DNA from: Roseburia_D sp964388945
GTDB taxonomy: Bacteria; Bacillota; Clostridia; Lachnospirales; Lachnospiraceae
Assembly: GCA_964388945.1 (NCBI GenBank)
Contig: CAYMCM010000004.1
Span: 9,194 to 73,193, forward strand
Reading direction: 5' to 3'
DNA: 64,000 nt
Under the pieces are notes generated by a model that was given only the letters and a program-made list of their open reading frames with translations, was not told the origin of the DNA and did not search any database. Position 1 is the first letter of the stretch. Each line of letters starts with the position of its first letter. This document shows, piece by piece, positions 9,767 through 18,859 of this stretch. The position numbers were made by a program, and so were the translations under genes.

Positions 9767-10858
9767 TTAATCCTCTCTTGCAAAATCACTCAACTGCGGT
9801 GTCCCGCTGCATCTTTCCCATGTGACCGGACATTCCACACAATGTTTGCATAACGGTACTCTTGTTTGTAACAATTTCAGCAATTCAAAACCATCCGGGC
9901 AGTCCTTCATCTGCATAATCCCATCTGTCGGTAAATCTGTATGAAAAACCTCATTAAATTTTTCAATATACATCAACGTCGGACATCTTGCAATTTTCCC
10001 ATTCCAGATATTTACACACCCATTGGAAATACACATATGCGGATATTTACTCTGTTCGCTTAATGATAATGGTATATTAAATTTCTGCTTGCTGTCATAG
10101 GATCGAATAATATAAGAAATCTGATGATCGCATAATTTTTTCTCTATTTCATCTATTTTCTTATGTGTTGGCTCGTACTCAGAAATACTGATTGTAATTT
10201 TATTCTCCCGTATACACGAAAAAACCTCATCTTCCAATTTGAGGATCAGCAATCCATTTGTAACAATCTGTATATAAGTATTTGGCAGCAACCTGCGGAT
10301 TTCTTTTATGTATCCGGTAATATCCGGATTTAAAAAAGGCTCTCCGCCCAGAATGGAAAAATATATTATGTTGGAAAATTTATTCTTTAAAGAAATCACA
10401 TCTGCTATTCTTGTATTAAAATCCGGTAACTTTTTTTCAAAAACAGGCGAAAAATGTGTACATCCCTTGCAATTTAAATTGCAATAATCCGCAATATGCA
10501 TCTCCGCCTGCGGCAATACACAATCGCCCCAGTCATCTGCACAAATACATTCTGCCATTAAAAAATCATCTTTTGCTGCACACTGATAAACCTGATTATG
10601 AAACCAGTAGACATGCTTCACTCCATATTCCTTTAATTTGTAATAAATCTCACTGACCACGAACGGACTCTCCACCGTGATCACGACCGCTGCCGTTTCT
10701 TTGTCTATTTCTTCCCATGACAAAATTGGCAAGTCACAGTATTTTCCCGTCTTTTTGCTGTCCATAAAACCCAGCAGTTCATTCTTATAATGATTTTCCC
10801 GGTATCTTTGGTACGCCTGTTGTCCGAAAAATCCTGCTCCAAAAAATATCATATCCAT
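9767..10858 (-). CDS. Radical SAM protein with N-terminal Rossmann module
   Basis: 363 residues. Residues 1-90 are the Rossmann-like module (MIFFGAGFFGQQAYQ, GFMDSKKTG). The radical SAM core begins near residue 115; the cluster-binding C-x3-C-x2-C reads CNLNCKGC, followed by the GGEP motif in SILGGEPFLNP. Four or more cysteines near the C-terminus (PLCKHCVECPVTWERC) suggest a second cluster-binding SPASM/Twitch-like region. Radical SAM enzymes abstract hydrogen with a 5'-deoxyadenosyl radical; the substrate here is unknown. Being among glycosyltransferases suggests radical modification of a sugar (deoxygenation, epimerisation or carbon methylation), or of a peptide acceptor. Confidence 0.82.
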   Translation of the reverse strand: MDMIFFGAGFFGQQAYQRYRENHYKNELLGFMDSKKTGKYCDLPILSWEEIDKETAAVVITVESPFVVSEIYYKLKEYGVKHVYWFHNQVYQCAAKDDFLMAECICADDWGDCVLPQAEMHIADYCNLNCKGCTHFSPVFEKKLPDFNTRIADVISLKNKFSNIIYFSILGGEPFLNPDITGYIKEIRRLLPNTYIQIVTNGLLILKLEDEVFSCIRENKITISISEYEPTHKKIDEIEKKLCDHQISYIIRSYDSKQKFNIPLSLSEQSKYPHMCISNGCVNIWNGKIARCPTLMYIEKFNEVFHTDLPTDGIMQMKDCPDGFELLKLLQTRVPLCKHCVECPVTWERCSGTPQLSDFARED

Positions 10859-10890
10859 GTGTATTCACCCATCATTTCCTTCTTTAAATC

Positions 10891-12414
10891 TTATAAAAGA
10901 GACATTACCACTTCTTCTAATGATATAATAGGTATATCAATTTTATCTGATAATTCATAATATATTTCGGCATACGCATAAATCGGCGTAACTATAACCG
11001 CAGAGATTCCTCCTCTTTTTTTCAGAAATTCCTCAACAGAGATCACTCCGGGTTCGGTCTGATTTTTGTCTACTATGCAAGAAACCTTAATGGGAGTGTC
11101 CTGCAAATCTTTATACAAATGTTTTCCAAAAACGCCCCACCCATATATTGCAATTTTATCATAATGATTTCTGGTCAGATATTCACCTGTGTTTCTGCTT
11201 TGCTCCTTCAACTGAAACCAGCCATGCAACAGTTCATAATGCCCCCTCAAGTGCTCCAGTTCCCTGCGCATCTCTTTTTGACTGTCACACTCGTTTTTAT
11301 ACGGAATATCTATCTTGTTATGCCTGTCCTCTTTTATATTTTGTAAGCTACCTGCAACAGCTTCCAGATATCCGTAACCATGATTTTCATCCGGTTCCAG
11401 ATACATTCCTTCCCCCCACTCGTTCCACGCATTGATAAATACAAATTCATTTTCACGCCGAATACTTTCTCTCAGTATCTCTGTAAATTTCTTCTCAAAC
11501 AGTGCCGGATCAGATCCCTTCAGACAGTATCCGTTTTTTCCCCGTCTTGGAGTATCATCATAATCTACTACTGCACTTAAATATGTCTTGCCGCTATCTT
11601 CTCTTCCAATATATCCTGCAGCATCCAGAAGATCTTTATATAAATATGTATCTACTCCATTTTCCTTTTGTCTCTGCGCTTTCTTTCCTGTCAGATCAAT
11701 ATTCCAATGTGCACCCGGTTCAAGCATCAGCCGGGCATCAAGCCCCGGAGCTTTATCCCCGACATTCACTCCGATTACATAAATTTCCGGAATATTTTCT
11801 CTCTTTGCCAATACCTTCCACAACCGAACCATTCGTAGTAAACAATATACCTTTTGAGGCTTATAGATCAAAAATACCGGTCTATCCTGATATCGGATAT
11901 AACGTTTATCCTTAAGAAAAGGCAATAAATAATAAAAATGTTTCTCCCATTCTGCTTCATTTCCATAATCCTGTTCCAGCAAAACGCCATTTCCCGTTCT
12001 CTCCACACGATTTTCAAACTTGTCGCCCCAGCTAGCTTTATCTTCCACCTTACTCCACGTTCTTGCCCATGTATCATTTGCCCAGCAAAAACAAAACGGC
12101 ATATCAATATCCTGCCATTTCAAAAAATTTTCTACCGGTTTTTCCAGTATTTTTTTCCCATCTTTAAAATAGTAATGGTAAAAACAAAAACCATCTATTC
12201 CATACTGCCTGGCAAGCTTAGCCTGCCATTTCATCGTATCTTTTTCTAAAAGATCATAATAATTATGATGCAGCGGAACCCGCGGCTGATTATGTCCTTT
12301 AAAAAGCGGCTCCGCATTTTTTACCGCCGTCCATTCGGTATAACCTTCTCCCCACCATTCATCATTTTCTTTTACTCTATGAAACTGCGGTAAATACATT
12401 GCGATTGTTTTCAT
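10891..12414 (-). CDS. WbsX-like glycosyltransferase/GH99-like protein with C-terminal Rossmann module
   Basis: 507 residues. Residues 1-360 match the WbsX family (glycoside hydrolase 99-like TIM barrel): MYLPQFHRVKENDEWWGEG, TEWTAVKNAEPLFKGHNQPR, FCFYHYYF, CWANDTWARTW and the late INAWNEWGEGMYLEPDE. From about residue 417 comes the Rossmann-like module (IAIYGWGVFGKHLY, CIVDKN). WbsX proteins sit in O-antigen and capsule loci and are annotated as glycosyltransferases, though the fold is that of a glycosidase. A second WbsX gene at 14153 lacks the C-terminal module. Confidence 0.82.
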   Translation of the reverse strand: MKTIAMYLPQFHRVKENDEWWGEGYTEWTAVKNAEPLFKGHNQPRVPLHHNYYDLLEKDTMKWQAKLARQYGIDGFCFYHYYFKDGKKILEKPVENFLKWQDIDMPFCFCWANDTWARTWSKVEDKASWGDKFENRVERTGNGVLLEQDYGNEAEWEKHFYYLLPFLKDKRYIRYQDRPVFLIYKPQKVYCLLRMVRLWKVLAKRENIPEIYVIGVNVGDKAPGLDARLMLEPGAHWNIDLTGKKAQRQKENGVDTYLYKDLLDAAGYIGREDSGKTYLSAVVDYDDTPRRGKNGYCLKGSDPALFEKKFTEILRESIRRENEFVFINAWNEWGEGMYLEPDENHGYGYLEAVAGSLQNIKEDRHNKIDIPYKNECDSQKEMRRELEHLRGHYELLHGWFQLKEQSRNTGEYLTRNHYDKIAIYGWGVFGKHLYKDLQDTPIKVSCIVDKNQTEPGVISVEEFLKKRGGISAVIVTPIYAYAEIYYELSDKIDIPIISLEEVVMSLL

Positions 12415-12456
12415 ATCATTGTCCTTTTACAAAATTTTACATCTTTATGATATTAA

Positions 12457-12939
12457 TTAATACTTACTGTATATTACATCATCAATCGACACTATGTCAC
12501 CACTCACTTTATCTTTCATTTTTGCTTTTATTTGATTAAAATAAAAGGATGCTGTCACAACCATCACATCAACGTCCGGTATTTTATCTGTTGGAGAAAG
12601 CACCTGTATATTCTTTACCATTTTTATCCGGTTTTGATCAACAACACATACAACTGTTATTCCGCTTCCTTCCAGTTCTTCTATCAGACGCTCTCCCAAT
12701 TCCTTCAATCCATAGATAGCAACTGTCTTATAATTATTTTTTTCAAAAAATTTTACTACTGTCTCATTTTTCTGTCTTAACGCCAACCATTCATTTAAAA
12801 TAAAATAATATTTTATAACTTTTTTTGTACATTGATTGTAGCCTTTTATCACCATCATAACAGCTCCTGCTGCCAATAAAACACCTATCAATAAACCTAT
12901 TACTGCTGCCAAACAAAAAATCACTGATATTTTTTCCAT
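12457..12939 (-). CDS. Membrane-anchored free-standing Rossmann module
   Basis: 160 residues. Residues 5-31 are one hydrophobic segment (VIFCLAAVIGLLIGVLLAAG), a likely membrane anchor with no cleavage site. After a charged helical linker, residues 70-160 are the same Rossmann-like module as in the neighbouring enzymes (TVAIYGLKELGERLIEEL, CVVDQN, VMVVTASF). The ending IVSIDDVIYSKY is close to the end of the WbsX fusion at 10891. Here the module has no catalytic partner. The glycine loop is degenerate (GLKELG). No known function; a membrane tether or scaffold for the other module-bearing enzymes is a guess that this layout suggests. Confidence 0.7.
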   Translation of the reverse strand: MEKISVIFCLAAVIGLLIGVLLAAGAVMMVIKGYNQCTKKVIKYYFILNEWLALRQKNETVVKFFEKNNYKTVAIYGLKELGERLIEELEGSGITVVCVVDQNRIKMVKNIQVLSPTDKIPDVDVMVVTASFYFNQIKAKMKDKVSGDIVSIDDVIYSKY

Positions 12940-12957
12940 TTTTCTTTTTCCTTATCC

Positions 12958-14181
12958 TCAAGCATTTGCTTTTTCTTCAAATGATGGGTTATTAAAGATC
13001 CAATAGTCCACTCCCATCTTTCTACATAGTTTGCACGTCTCTGAAACAAGCATTGTTTCCCGCATTTTTCTCCATTCACCATAAGATTTTAACTCAAATA
13101 CACTTCCCCATATGTAATCCTTTTTCTCTTGCCCTGCACAACAACATAATTCTATTTGTCCATTCGTATTAACAGAGATCATATTTTCTACCAAACATCT
13201 AAAATTATCCGGTCTGCTTTTCAACAATCGTGGAACATGCTGCAGAACCAGTTCCTGCTCTGCCTCTTTTCTCGTTTCTTGCGGCATTTTATCCATAATA
13301 TATTGTTCCGTCAGGTCAAAGTCCGCAAAATATGCATATGTAGGAACAAATTTTATTCCCAAAGATTCCGCAAACGCTCGTGCCATTGGTATTTCTTTTA
13401 TATTGAATTGATACACATGATAGGAAAGAATCGCCTCTCCTTCAAAACCAAATTTTCTTATATTTTCAATGTATGCCTTTATATTGCTTTTAATTTTCTC
13501 GAAACTGAATCTATGTATTTTATCGTAAGATTCCTGACTAAATCCTGGCATAGAAAAAATGAATGTCCTGCACTGTTTATAAATTCCAGGTTTTTTCGCC
13601 AATTTCAATATGGATGCATTGGTACTCATTGAATAAATCTGATTATTTTGAGATAAATATTCCAAAATATTCATGCAGTCCGGATTCAAAAAAGGTTCTC
13701 CCCAATCATACAGAAGTATTTCATTAAATTTGTACAAAATATTTGTTTCTAACAAATGTTCATATATTTTCTTGAATCTTTCAAGCGAAATATATGTATG
13801 CTCTGCCAACACTCCACTTCTATTTTTCTTTCCAGTAGCACACCATTTACATTGCGCATTGCACCATCCGGAAATATCAATAGATGCCCTCATGCTGATC
13901 AATTCATATACATCACGATAGATAGGTACTTCCACCATATCTGCTAACCCTGCATATATTTCTGCAACATACTTAGACGATGCAGCAATCACAATCCCAT
14001 CCAAATCTTTTAACTTCAATACTTCTTCCGCACTTATAATAATTTTTCCGCAACAGGTCTTTCCCCATTGCTTTGGATCATTATCTCCAAAAGCAATAAC
14101 TTGAAGTTCCTGATATTCCTGTAAAATTTTAAATGTTTCCTGTCCTACGTATTTAGTTCCCCATATTATAATACTTTTCAT
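12958..14181 (-). CDS. Radical SAM/SPASM-like protein with N-terminal Rossmann module
   Basis: 407 residues. Residues 1-95 hold the module (IIIWGTKYVGQETFKIL, FGDNDPKQWG). The radical SAM core starts near residue 105 with CNAQCKWC as the C-x3-C-x2-C cluster site; the GGEP-equivalent is DWGEPFLNPD. A C-terminal cysteine-rich part (CCCAGQEKK, later CKLCRKMG) looks like a SPASM region with auxiliary clusters. The first 29 bases overlap the end of the WbsX gene upstream (14153), an unusually long overlap. The two radical SAM genes in this operon are diverged from each other. Substrate unknown. Confidence 0.82.
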   Translation of the reverse strand: MKSIIIWGTKYVGQETFKILQEYQELQVIAFGDNDPKQWGKTCCGKIIISAEEVLKLKDLDGIVIAASSKYVAEIYAGLADMVEVPIYRDVYELISMRASIDISGWCNAQCKWCATGKKNRSGVLAEHTYISLERFKKIYEHLLETNILYKFNEILLYDWGEPFLNPDCMNILEYLSQNNQIYSMSTNASILKLAKKPGIYKQCRTFIFSMPGFSQESYDKIHRFSFEKIKSNIKAYIENIRKFGFEGEAILSYHVYQFNIKEIPMARAFAESLGIKFVPTYAYFADFDLTEQYIMDKMPQETRKEAEQELVLQHVPRLLKSRPDNFRCLVENMISVNTNGQIELCCCAGQEKKDYIWGSVFELKSYGEWRKMRETMLVSETCKLCRKMGVDYWIFNNPSFEEKANA

Positions 14182-15286
14182 AATGCATAATTCTCCTTTT
14201 CAGTTCCTCTAAATATGCATATCCATATCTTTCATCCGGTTCCACATATGCACCTTCTGACCACTCATTCCAAGCATTCAGAAACAAATATTCATTTCCC
14301 ATGTCCTCTGAGCGCTGAAGCATCCTTTCTATATGTTTTCCAAATCTTTTCGGTGTACTGTTCCTTATGATCCATGATTCCTCATCTTTTCTTGCCGAAT
14401 TATCCCAACCCGGAAATGCCCCAAGATATGTCTTTTTTACACTTTCTACACCATACCCTTTTTCTATCTGACTGCATAAATATGAATATGTGTATGCATT
14501 TTGTGCAAATATCCTGTTGGTCAAATTACATTTATCCTTGTCGACTTTTGCAATATGCGTACTCTTAAATTGCTGAAGAAAACTCCTATAAGAAGCGTCT
14601 CCACAAATTGTCTGAATCGGTTCAAAATTCATATATGCATCATATAAATTTTGTGCCTTATCCAATCCCCATCCAGTATTCATCGCAACTAAATACAGAC
14701 CATCAAACCCTCTTTCCTGTGCCAGACGATTCCATAATCCAAACATTTCTTTCCGATATTCAATATCCTGTGGCAGATAAATTATGTACAACGGCTTATT
14801 GTCAATTTTTATATAACGTTCGTCTCGAAAAAAACTATATAAATATTCAAATTGTTCTTTCCATTCCTTTTCTCCACCATACACCTGTTCCAAAAGCATC
14901 TCCTTTTCACCATTTGCCCGATACCAGGTGCGCATCCATGATTGATTCGCCCAGATCAGACAATACGGAAAATCTTTCTTGGAATAATCGCGATAATTCT
15001 CTATTGGCTTTTCAATCAATTTTTTTCCAGTAAAATAATAATGATAAAATGCAAATCCAGCTATTTTAGCGTCTTTTGCCATTTGTATGTGTTTTTCTAA
15101 AACACTTAAATTCGATAAATCATAGTAATTCTTATTATAGGGTATCCTCGGTTGATAATGTCCAGGATAAAAGCTTTTTCCGCGTTTTACATTTGTCCAT
15201 TCTGTGAATCCCTTGCCCCACCACTTATCATTTTCCGGTATTGCATGAAATTGCGGTAAATAAATTGCTATAACCTTACTTTTCAT
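14153..15286 (-). CDS. WbsX-like glycosyltransferase/GH99-like protein
   Basis: 377 residues, a single WbsX domain: IYLPQFHAIPENDKWWGKG, TEWTNVKRGKSFYPGHYQPR, FAFYHYYFTGKK, IWANQSWMRTWY and LNAWNEWSEGAYVEPDE. It lacks the Rossmann module found at the end of the WbsX protein at 10891, and ends shortly after the barrel. Its ATG overlaps the stop of the FkbM gene (ATGA, 15283-15286), and its 3' end overlaps the radical SAM gene by 29 bases, so the three are probably translated as a coupled set. Confidence 0.82.
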   Translation of the reverse strand: MKSKVIAIYLPQFHAIPENDKWWGKGFTEWTNVKRGKSFYPGHYQPRIPYNKNYYDLSNLSVLEKHIQMAKDAKIAGFAFYHYYFTGKKLIEKPIENYRDYSKKDFPYCLIWANQSWMRTWYRANGEKEMLLEQVYGGEKEWKEQFEYLYSFFRDERYIKIDNKPLYIIYLPQDIEYRKEMFGLWNRLAQERGFDGLYLVAMNTGWGLDKAQNLYDAYMNFEPIQTICGDASYRSFLQQFKSTHIAKVDKDKCNLTNRIFAQNAYTYSYLCSQIEKGYGVESVKKTYLGAFPGWDNSARKDEESWIIRNSTPKRFGKHIERMLQRSEDMGNEYLFLNAWNEWSEGAYVEPDERYGYAYLEELKRRIMHYEKYYNMGN

Positions 15287-16392
15287 TTTACACGCTCCTT
15301 TTCCGCCCTGATCAGTCCTCTCCGCAAGACAGGTGCCCGCATAATATTATAGCGATCCGGATACCACATATATCCTTTTGAATGATTTACCATAAATTGT
15401 TCTTTTTCCAATAACCCTTTTAACGCTTCATATGCAAATTCCTGATGATATGTACATATCACACTTTTTACCTCTGGTGAACAATTCAAACTTTTCTTTG
15501 CTCCTTCTAATGCGTAATATTCTTCCCCTTCAATATCCATTTTTATAAAATCTATTTTTTCACCTTTTAGTGTTTCATCAATGGTTGTTGTATCCTCATC
15601 CATATAATTTGACAAACACTTATTTATAATCTCCACTTTTTCTCGATAAGGCGCAAACGTATGCTGTAAAGCTTCCACCCATAAAGCATCTGGTTCAAAT
15701 AAATAAATTTTCTTTACACGATCCACAATTTCCAATGAAAAATTTCCCTCAGCGACTCCTGCATCAACAACTACTGCATCATCCGGAACATCAAATGTCT
15801 CTGTCAGATACTTATGCGGAGATTCCTCATCCTGTTCTAAACAAATGGATCTATAATACTCTGCTACACTCTCTTTGCTCGTAAATGAACGAGAAAAATA
15901 CATTTTCTTTCCCTTATGTAAAGTAAAATACAAACCTTTTTCCAAATCAAATTGTATTACATAATCTGCCGTATTATATTTTTCTACAAAGGAATAATTG
16001 AATACTTGCAGGGGATTGGTTTCTAAATAATCCAAAATCTCAGAAATCTCCCTATCCTGACAAGTCTCATATCGCATTATCATTTGAACTTTTTCTAAAA
16101 AATTATCCTCTACAATTCGCTGACTATATTGCTTGTAATCTCTTTCTATCTGCTTTCGAACTTCACTAACATATGTCTGTGGAACAATAAGATAATAATC
16201 CGAATTTTCTTTTAGAACATCCGGTTTATAAACAATTCTTCCTTTAAATTGCTTTCCCCATTTTTCAGGATCATTATCTATGTACCCTTCTATACGAAGC
16301 TTTTGCAGCACTCCTGAATAATACTGATGCATCCAAGTTACCTGATAGCCAGTTCCCCAAATATAATACTTTTCTTCTCTAATTTTACCCAT
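15283..16392 (-). CDS. FkbM-family methyltransferase with N-terminal Rossmann module
   Basis: 369 residues from the ATG at 16392, which follows a GGAAGGTG ribosome site; the upstream gene ends at 16397. Residues 1-100 carry the Rossmann-like module (YYIWGTGYQVTWMHQY, GYIDNDPEKWG, YLIVPQTYVSEV). The C-terminal half is an FkbM methyltransferase: VVVDAGVAEGNFSLE binds S-adenosylmethionine, IYLFEPDALW follows, and DFIKMDIEGEEYYALEGA is the family signature. FkbM enzymes O-methylate sugars or polyketides. Here a sugar or polyol substrate is likely. The D-N-D-P-x-K-W-G element of the module is shared with the radical SAM protein at 12958. Confidence 0.85.
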   Translation of the reverse strand: MGKIREEKYYIWGTGYQVTWMHQYYSGVLQKLRIEGYIDNDPEKWGKQFKGRIVYKPDVLKENSDYYLIVPQTYVSEVRKQIERDYKQYSQRIVEDNFLEKVQMIMRYETCQDREISEILDYLETNPLQVFNYSFVEKYNTADYVIQFDLEKGLYFTLHKGKKMYFSRSFTSKESVAEYYRSICLEQDEESPHKYLTETFDVPDDAVVVDAGVAEGNFSLEIVDRVKKIYLFEPDALWVEALQHTFAPYREKVEIINKCLSNYMDEDTTTIDETLKGEKIDFIKMDIEGEEYYALEGAKKSLNCSPEVKSVICTYHQEFAYEALKGLLEKEQFMVNHSKGYMWYPDRYNIMRAPVLRRGLIRAEKERVK

Positions 16393-16396
16393 TTCT

Positions 16397-18850
16397 TCAC
16401 CTTCCGACTTCTTCCCATATACTTTTTCCAACACCAAAATCCTGTTTCTCACATGAATCTTTATTATATTTTTCTATTATCCAGTTCAAATAATCCCTTA
16501 TCTGTATCATTCCTTCCTCTCGTATACCATTTCCCTCCATATATCTTTCTGCCATACTCTCATCAAGTTTCATTTTTTTCCACTCAATTTTTTCTGTCTG
16601 CTTATTTATCATCAAAAGATAATTTGCTGACTGCATTGCAAAATAAACATACTGATCATTTTCACAATAATCACTATATTTTGTTCCTCCTTCCAGTATT
16701 TGATATTTAAAATCATCTGGATATTGTTCATATGTGGAAACTGATTTCTCATGTAAGTTGTAGATCAATATATCTTCCCCGGTTTGTGGTAATATTACAA
16801 TTTTATTTTTCAAAACCACTAATCTCGCATATTGCCCCACATCCGCCTTCAAATCAATAATTTGCGTTATTTCTTGTTGCTCTTTCTGCCATTTATACAC
16901 TTTTCCTGTTACACTTAAAATATATATACTTTCTTCAAAAAAAATGGCATGTATGCATCCCTCTTCAATTTTCGGACAATCGTATATTGTATATTGGTCA
17001 GAATTTAGTTGATAACAAACTATGATCCGTCCCTGTTCTCCTACAAGCCACATTTCATTTTTCCTTTGAATACCATATGAAAAATATGGAGCCTCATAAT
17101 TCATTTGGTTTAAATCATGGTATAACGCTTGTGCCATCCGGACTACATTCTTCCCATTTTCTATTTTCACAATATAACTTTCTAATCTCGGAAAAATATA
17201 GACACTTTTTCCATATTTTGTGATCGCCGCAAAGTTATTATATCTATCCTGATTACATGCTATTATTACCTTTTCGCATTGATGCGTTACAAGCGAATAT
17301 CTCAATACTCGCTCACCAGTCATTTCCAGCATATAGATATTTTCTCCATCACTTTCCATCATTGCAATACTACTGATTTTCTCTTCCTTTTCCCATAATT
17401 TTGCAACTGTATTTACCGTTCCTTTACACAAATCATATTTTAACAGCATATTATAACCCGATAAACAAAAATATATCTCTTGATTTACCAACACACATCC
17501 TGCAAACACCCATTTCACCTGATGTGAATTTTGGATCAAAACAGGTTTAGCGACTTTTGTGTATAGATAAGCTACCGAACTCATATCCCCATAATACCCA
17601 TCGCTCAATGCAATTGCCGTATTCATATCTGCTGTATCATCGTAAATCCCCCAGCCATCCTTCTTATACTTTTCTCGTAACTTTTTATAACTGTTTAGAA
17701 GTTCTGGCCGCATTGAAGCTATACTGCTTTCCAATAAAGGATGTGGTCTCCATATCAAAACTACATCATGCCTTTTACTTTGAAAAAGTTTAAATACTTG
17801 CTCTATCTTCTTGAGCATATCAGCTCCATTTTCTAAAAATGCGATCACGCTCGTATTGTAAAAAATAATTTTTTTCTTCTTTCCCCCATCTTCTTTTAAA
17901 ATTTTCTCCCATTCATCAGGTATGATCACGTTTTTTTCACAGATATGGTATAATCTATCCTCTTTCGGAGAACCCATGCCTAATATCTTATTTTCCCAAT
18001 ATTTCCTTGTTGCTTCTCCTTTCCCGGATGCCTCTATTAATATTTCTATGTATTTTTTTCTCATTCTTTCAGACTGCACAATTACCTTCTTTGAATGAAA
18101 TACTCCTGGTGTCAAACAAAATTTTTTTATTTCTTCTGTTTCCAAATCCTCTGATTCTGTTTCCTCATTCAAAACAAAATATGGAACATACACAAGTCTT
18201 TCCGTAAATTTATTGATATTTTTTGTATAAAAAAACGGATGCACACTTGTAACATGATTACATTGATCATATGGATTGTGAATAAATACGATATCCGGTT
18301 TTCTTACTTCAAAATCATAAGCATCATATCGCACCACCGGAACATAGTCCGGATAATCCTCTCCCTCGTAATGTTCTACCGCAAAACTGCCATCCGGATT
18401 TTTGTCATAATACGGAATTGGGATGACATAGGCATCGCATGCTGCATCCTCTCTTGCCGCAAGCCAGATACTCTCTAAGGAATCCCACATAGAAGCCTTG
18501 TAGGGAAGAAAGACCACTTCAAGTTTATCCGGTATTTCCCGCTCTATATAATGGCTTACATCTTGTAAAATTTTATCTGCCTCACATGCAAGTCTTTTCT
18601 TCGCACGCACCTCCTTTTCAACTGCAATCTGATAAATGGCTTCACAATAGTCTTCTAATGCATGCACACTCTGGTGTTCTTCTCCATACACCATTTCTAT
18701 CTGCCTTCCAAGATCCACTGCCATATTCTGACAGTCGGCAAGCGCTTCCACGCCAAGATCAGCGCTCGTTTTTTCTTTACTTATCACTTGATTCTTCCTG
18801 CAAAGCTCTTCAAGTTTTTGAAATATCTGCTTTCTCACTGTCTTACTCAT
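16397..18850 (-). CDS. CDP-glycerol phosphotransferase-like protein with C-terminal beta-propeller
   Basis: 817 residues in three parts. Residues 1-110 are helical. Residues ~110-440 resemble the GT-B domain of CDP-glycerol:glycerophosphotransferases (TagB/TagF type): IWRPHPLLESS matches the catalytic RPHP region, and SDGYYGDMSSVAYLYT matches the CDP-binding serine loop. Residues ~445-755 are repeats of about 45-50 residues with aromatic-rich strands (IYFCLSGYNMLLKYDL, IYMLEMTGERVLRYSL, VYIFPRLESYIVKI, IYILSVTGKVYKWQ, VYFAMQSANYLLMI) that look like propeller blades. It would transfer a polyol or sugar phosphate from a CDP donor; the cytidylyltransferases made by the same operon fit that. No membrane anchor is seen. 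The propeller may bind the acceptor. Confidence 0.7.
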   Translation of the reverse strand: MSKTVRKQIFQKLEELCRKNQVISKEKTSADLGVEALADCQNMAVDLGRQIEMVYGEEHQSVHALEDYCEAIYQIAVEKEVRAKKRLACEADKILQDVSHYIEREIPDKLEVVFLPYKASMWDSLESIWLAAREDAACDAYVIPIPYYDKNPDGSFAVEHYEGEDYPDYVPVVRYDAYDFEVRKPDIVFIHNPYDQCNHVTSVHPFFYTKNINKFTERLVYVPYFVLNEETESEDLETEEIKKFCLTPGVFHSKKVIVQSERMRKKYIEILIEASGKGEATRKYWENKILGMGSPKEDRLYHICEKNVIIPDEWEKILKEDGGKKKKIIFYNTSVIAFLENGADMLKKIEQVFKLFQSKRHDVVLIWRPHPLLESSIASMRPELLNSYKKLREKYKKDGWGIYDDTADMNTAIALSDGYYGDMSSVAYLYTKVAKPVLIQNSHQVKWVFAGCVLVNQEIYFCLSGYNMLLKYDLCKGTVNTVAKLWEKEEKISSIAMMESDGENIYMLEMTGERVLRYSLVTHQCEKVIIACNQDRYNNFAAITKYGKSVYIFPRLESYIVKIENGKNVVRMAQALYHDLNQMNYEAPYFSYGIQRKNEMWLVGEQGRIIVCYQLNSDQYTIYDCPKIEEGCIHAIFFEESIYILSVTGKVYKWQKEQQEITQIIDLKADVGQYARLVVLKNKIVILPQTGEDILIYNLHEKSVSTYEQYPDDFKYQILEGGTKYSDYCENDQYVYFAMQSANYLLMINKQTEKIEWKKMKLDESMAERYMEGNGIREEGMIQIRDYLNWIIEKYNKDSCEKQDFGVGKSIWEEVGR

Positions 18851-18859
18851 TTTATCTTC

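Noticed and set aside
8968..9825. Long plus-strand open frame of 285 codons
   Set aside because: Opposite the methyltransferase gene, low-complexity composition, no domain; a shadow frame.
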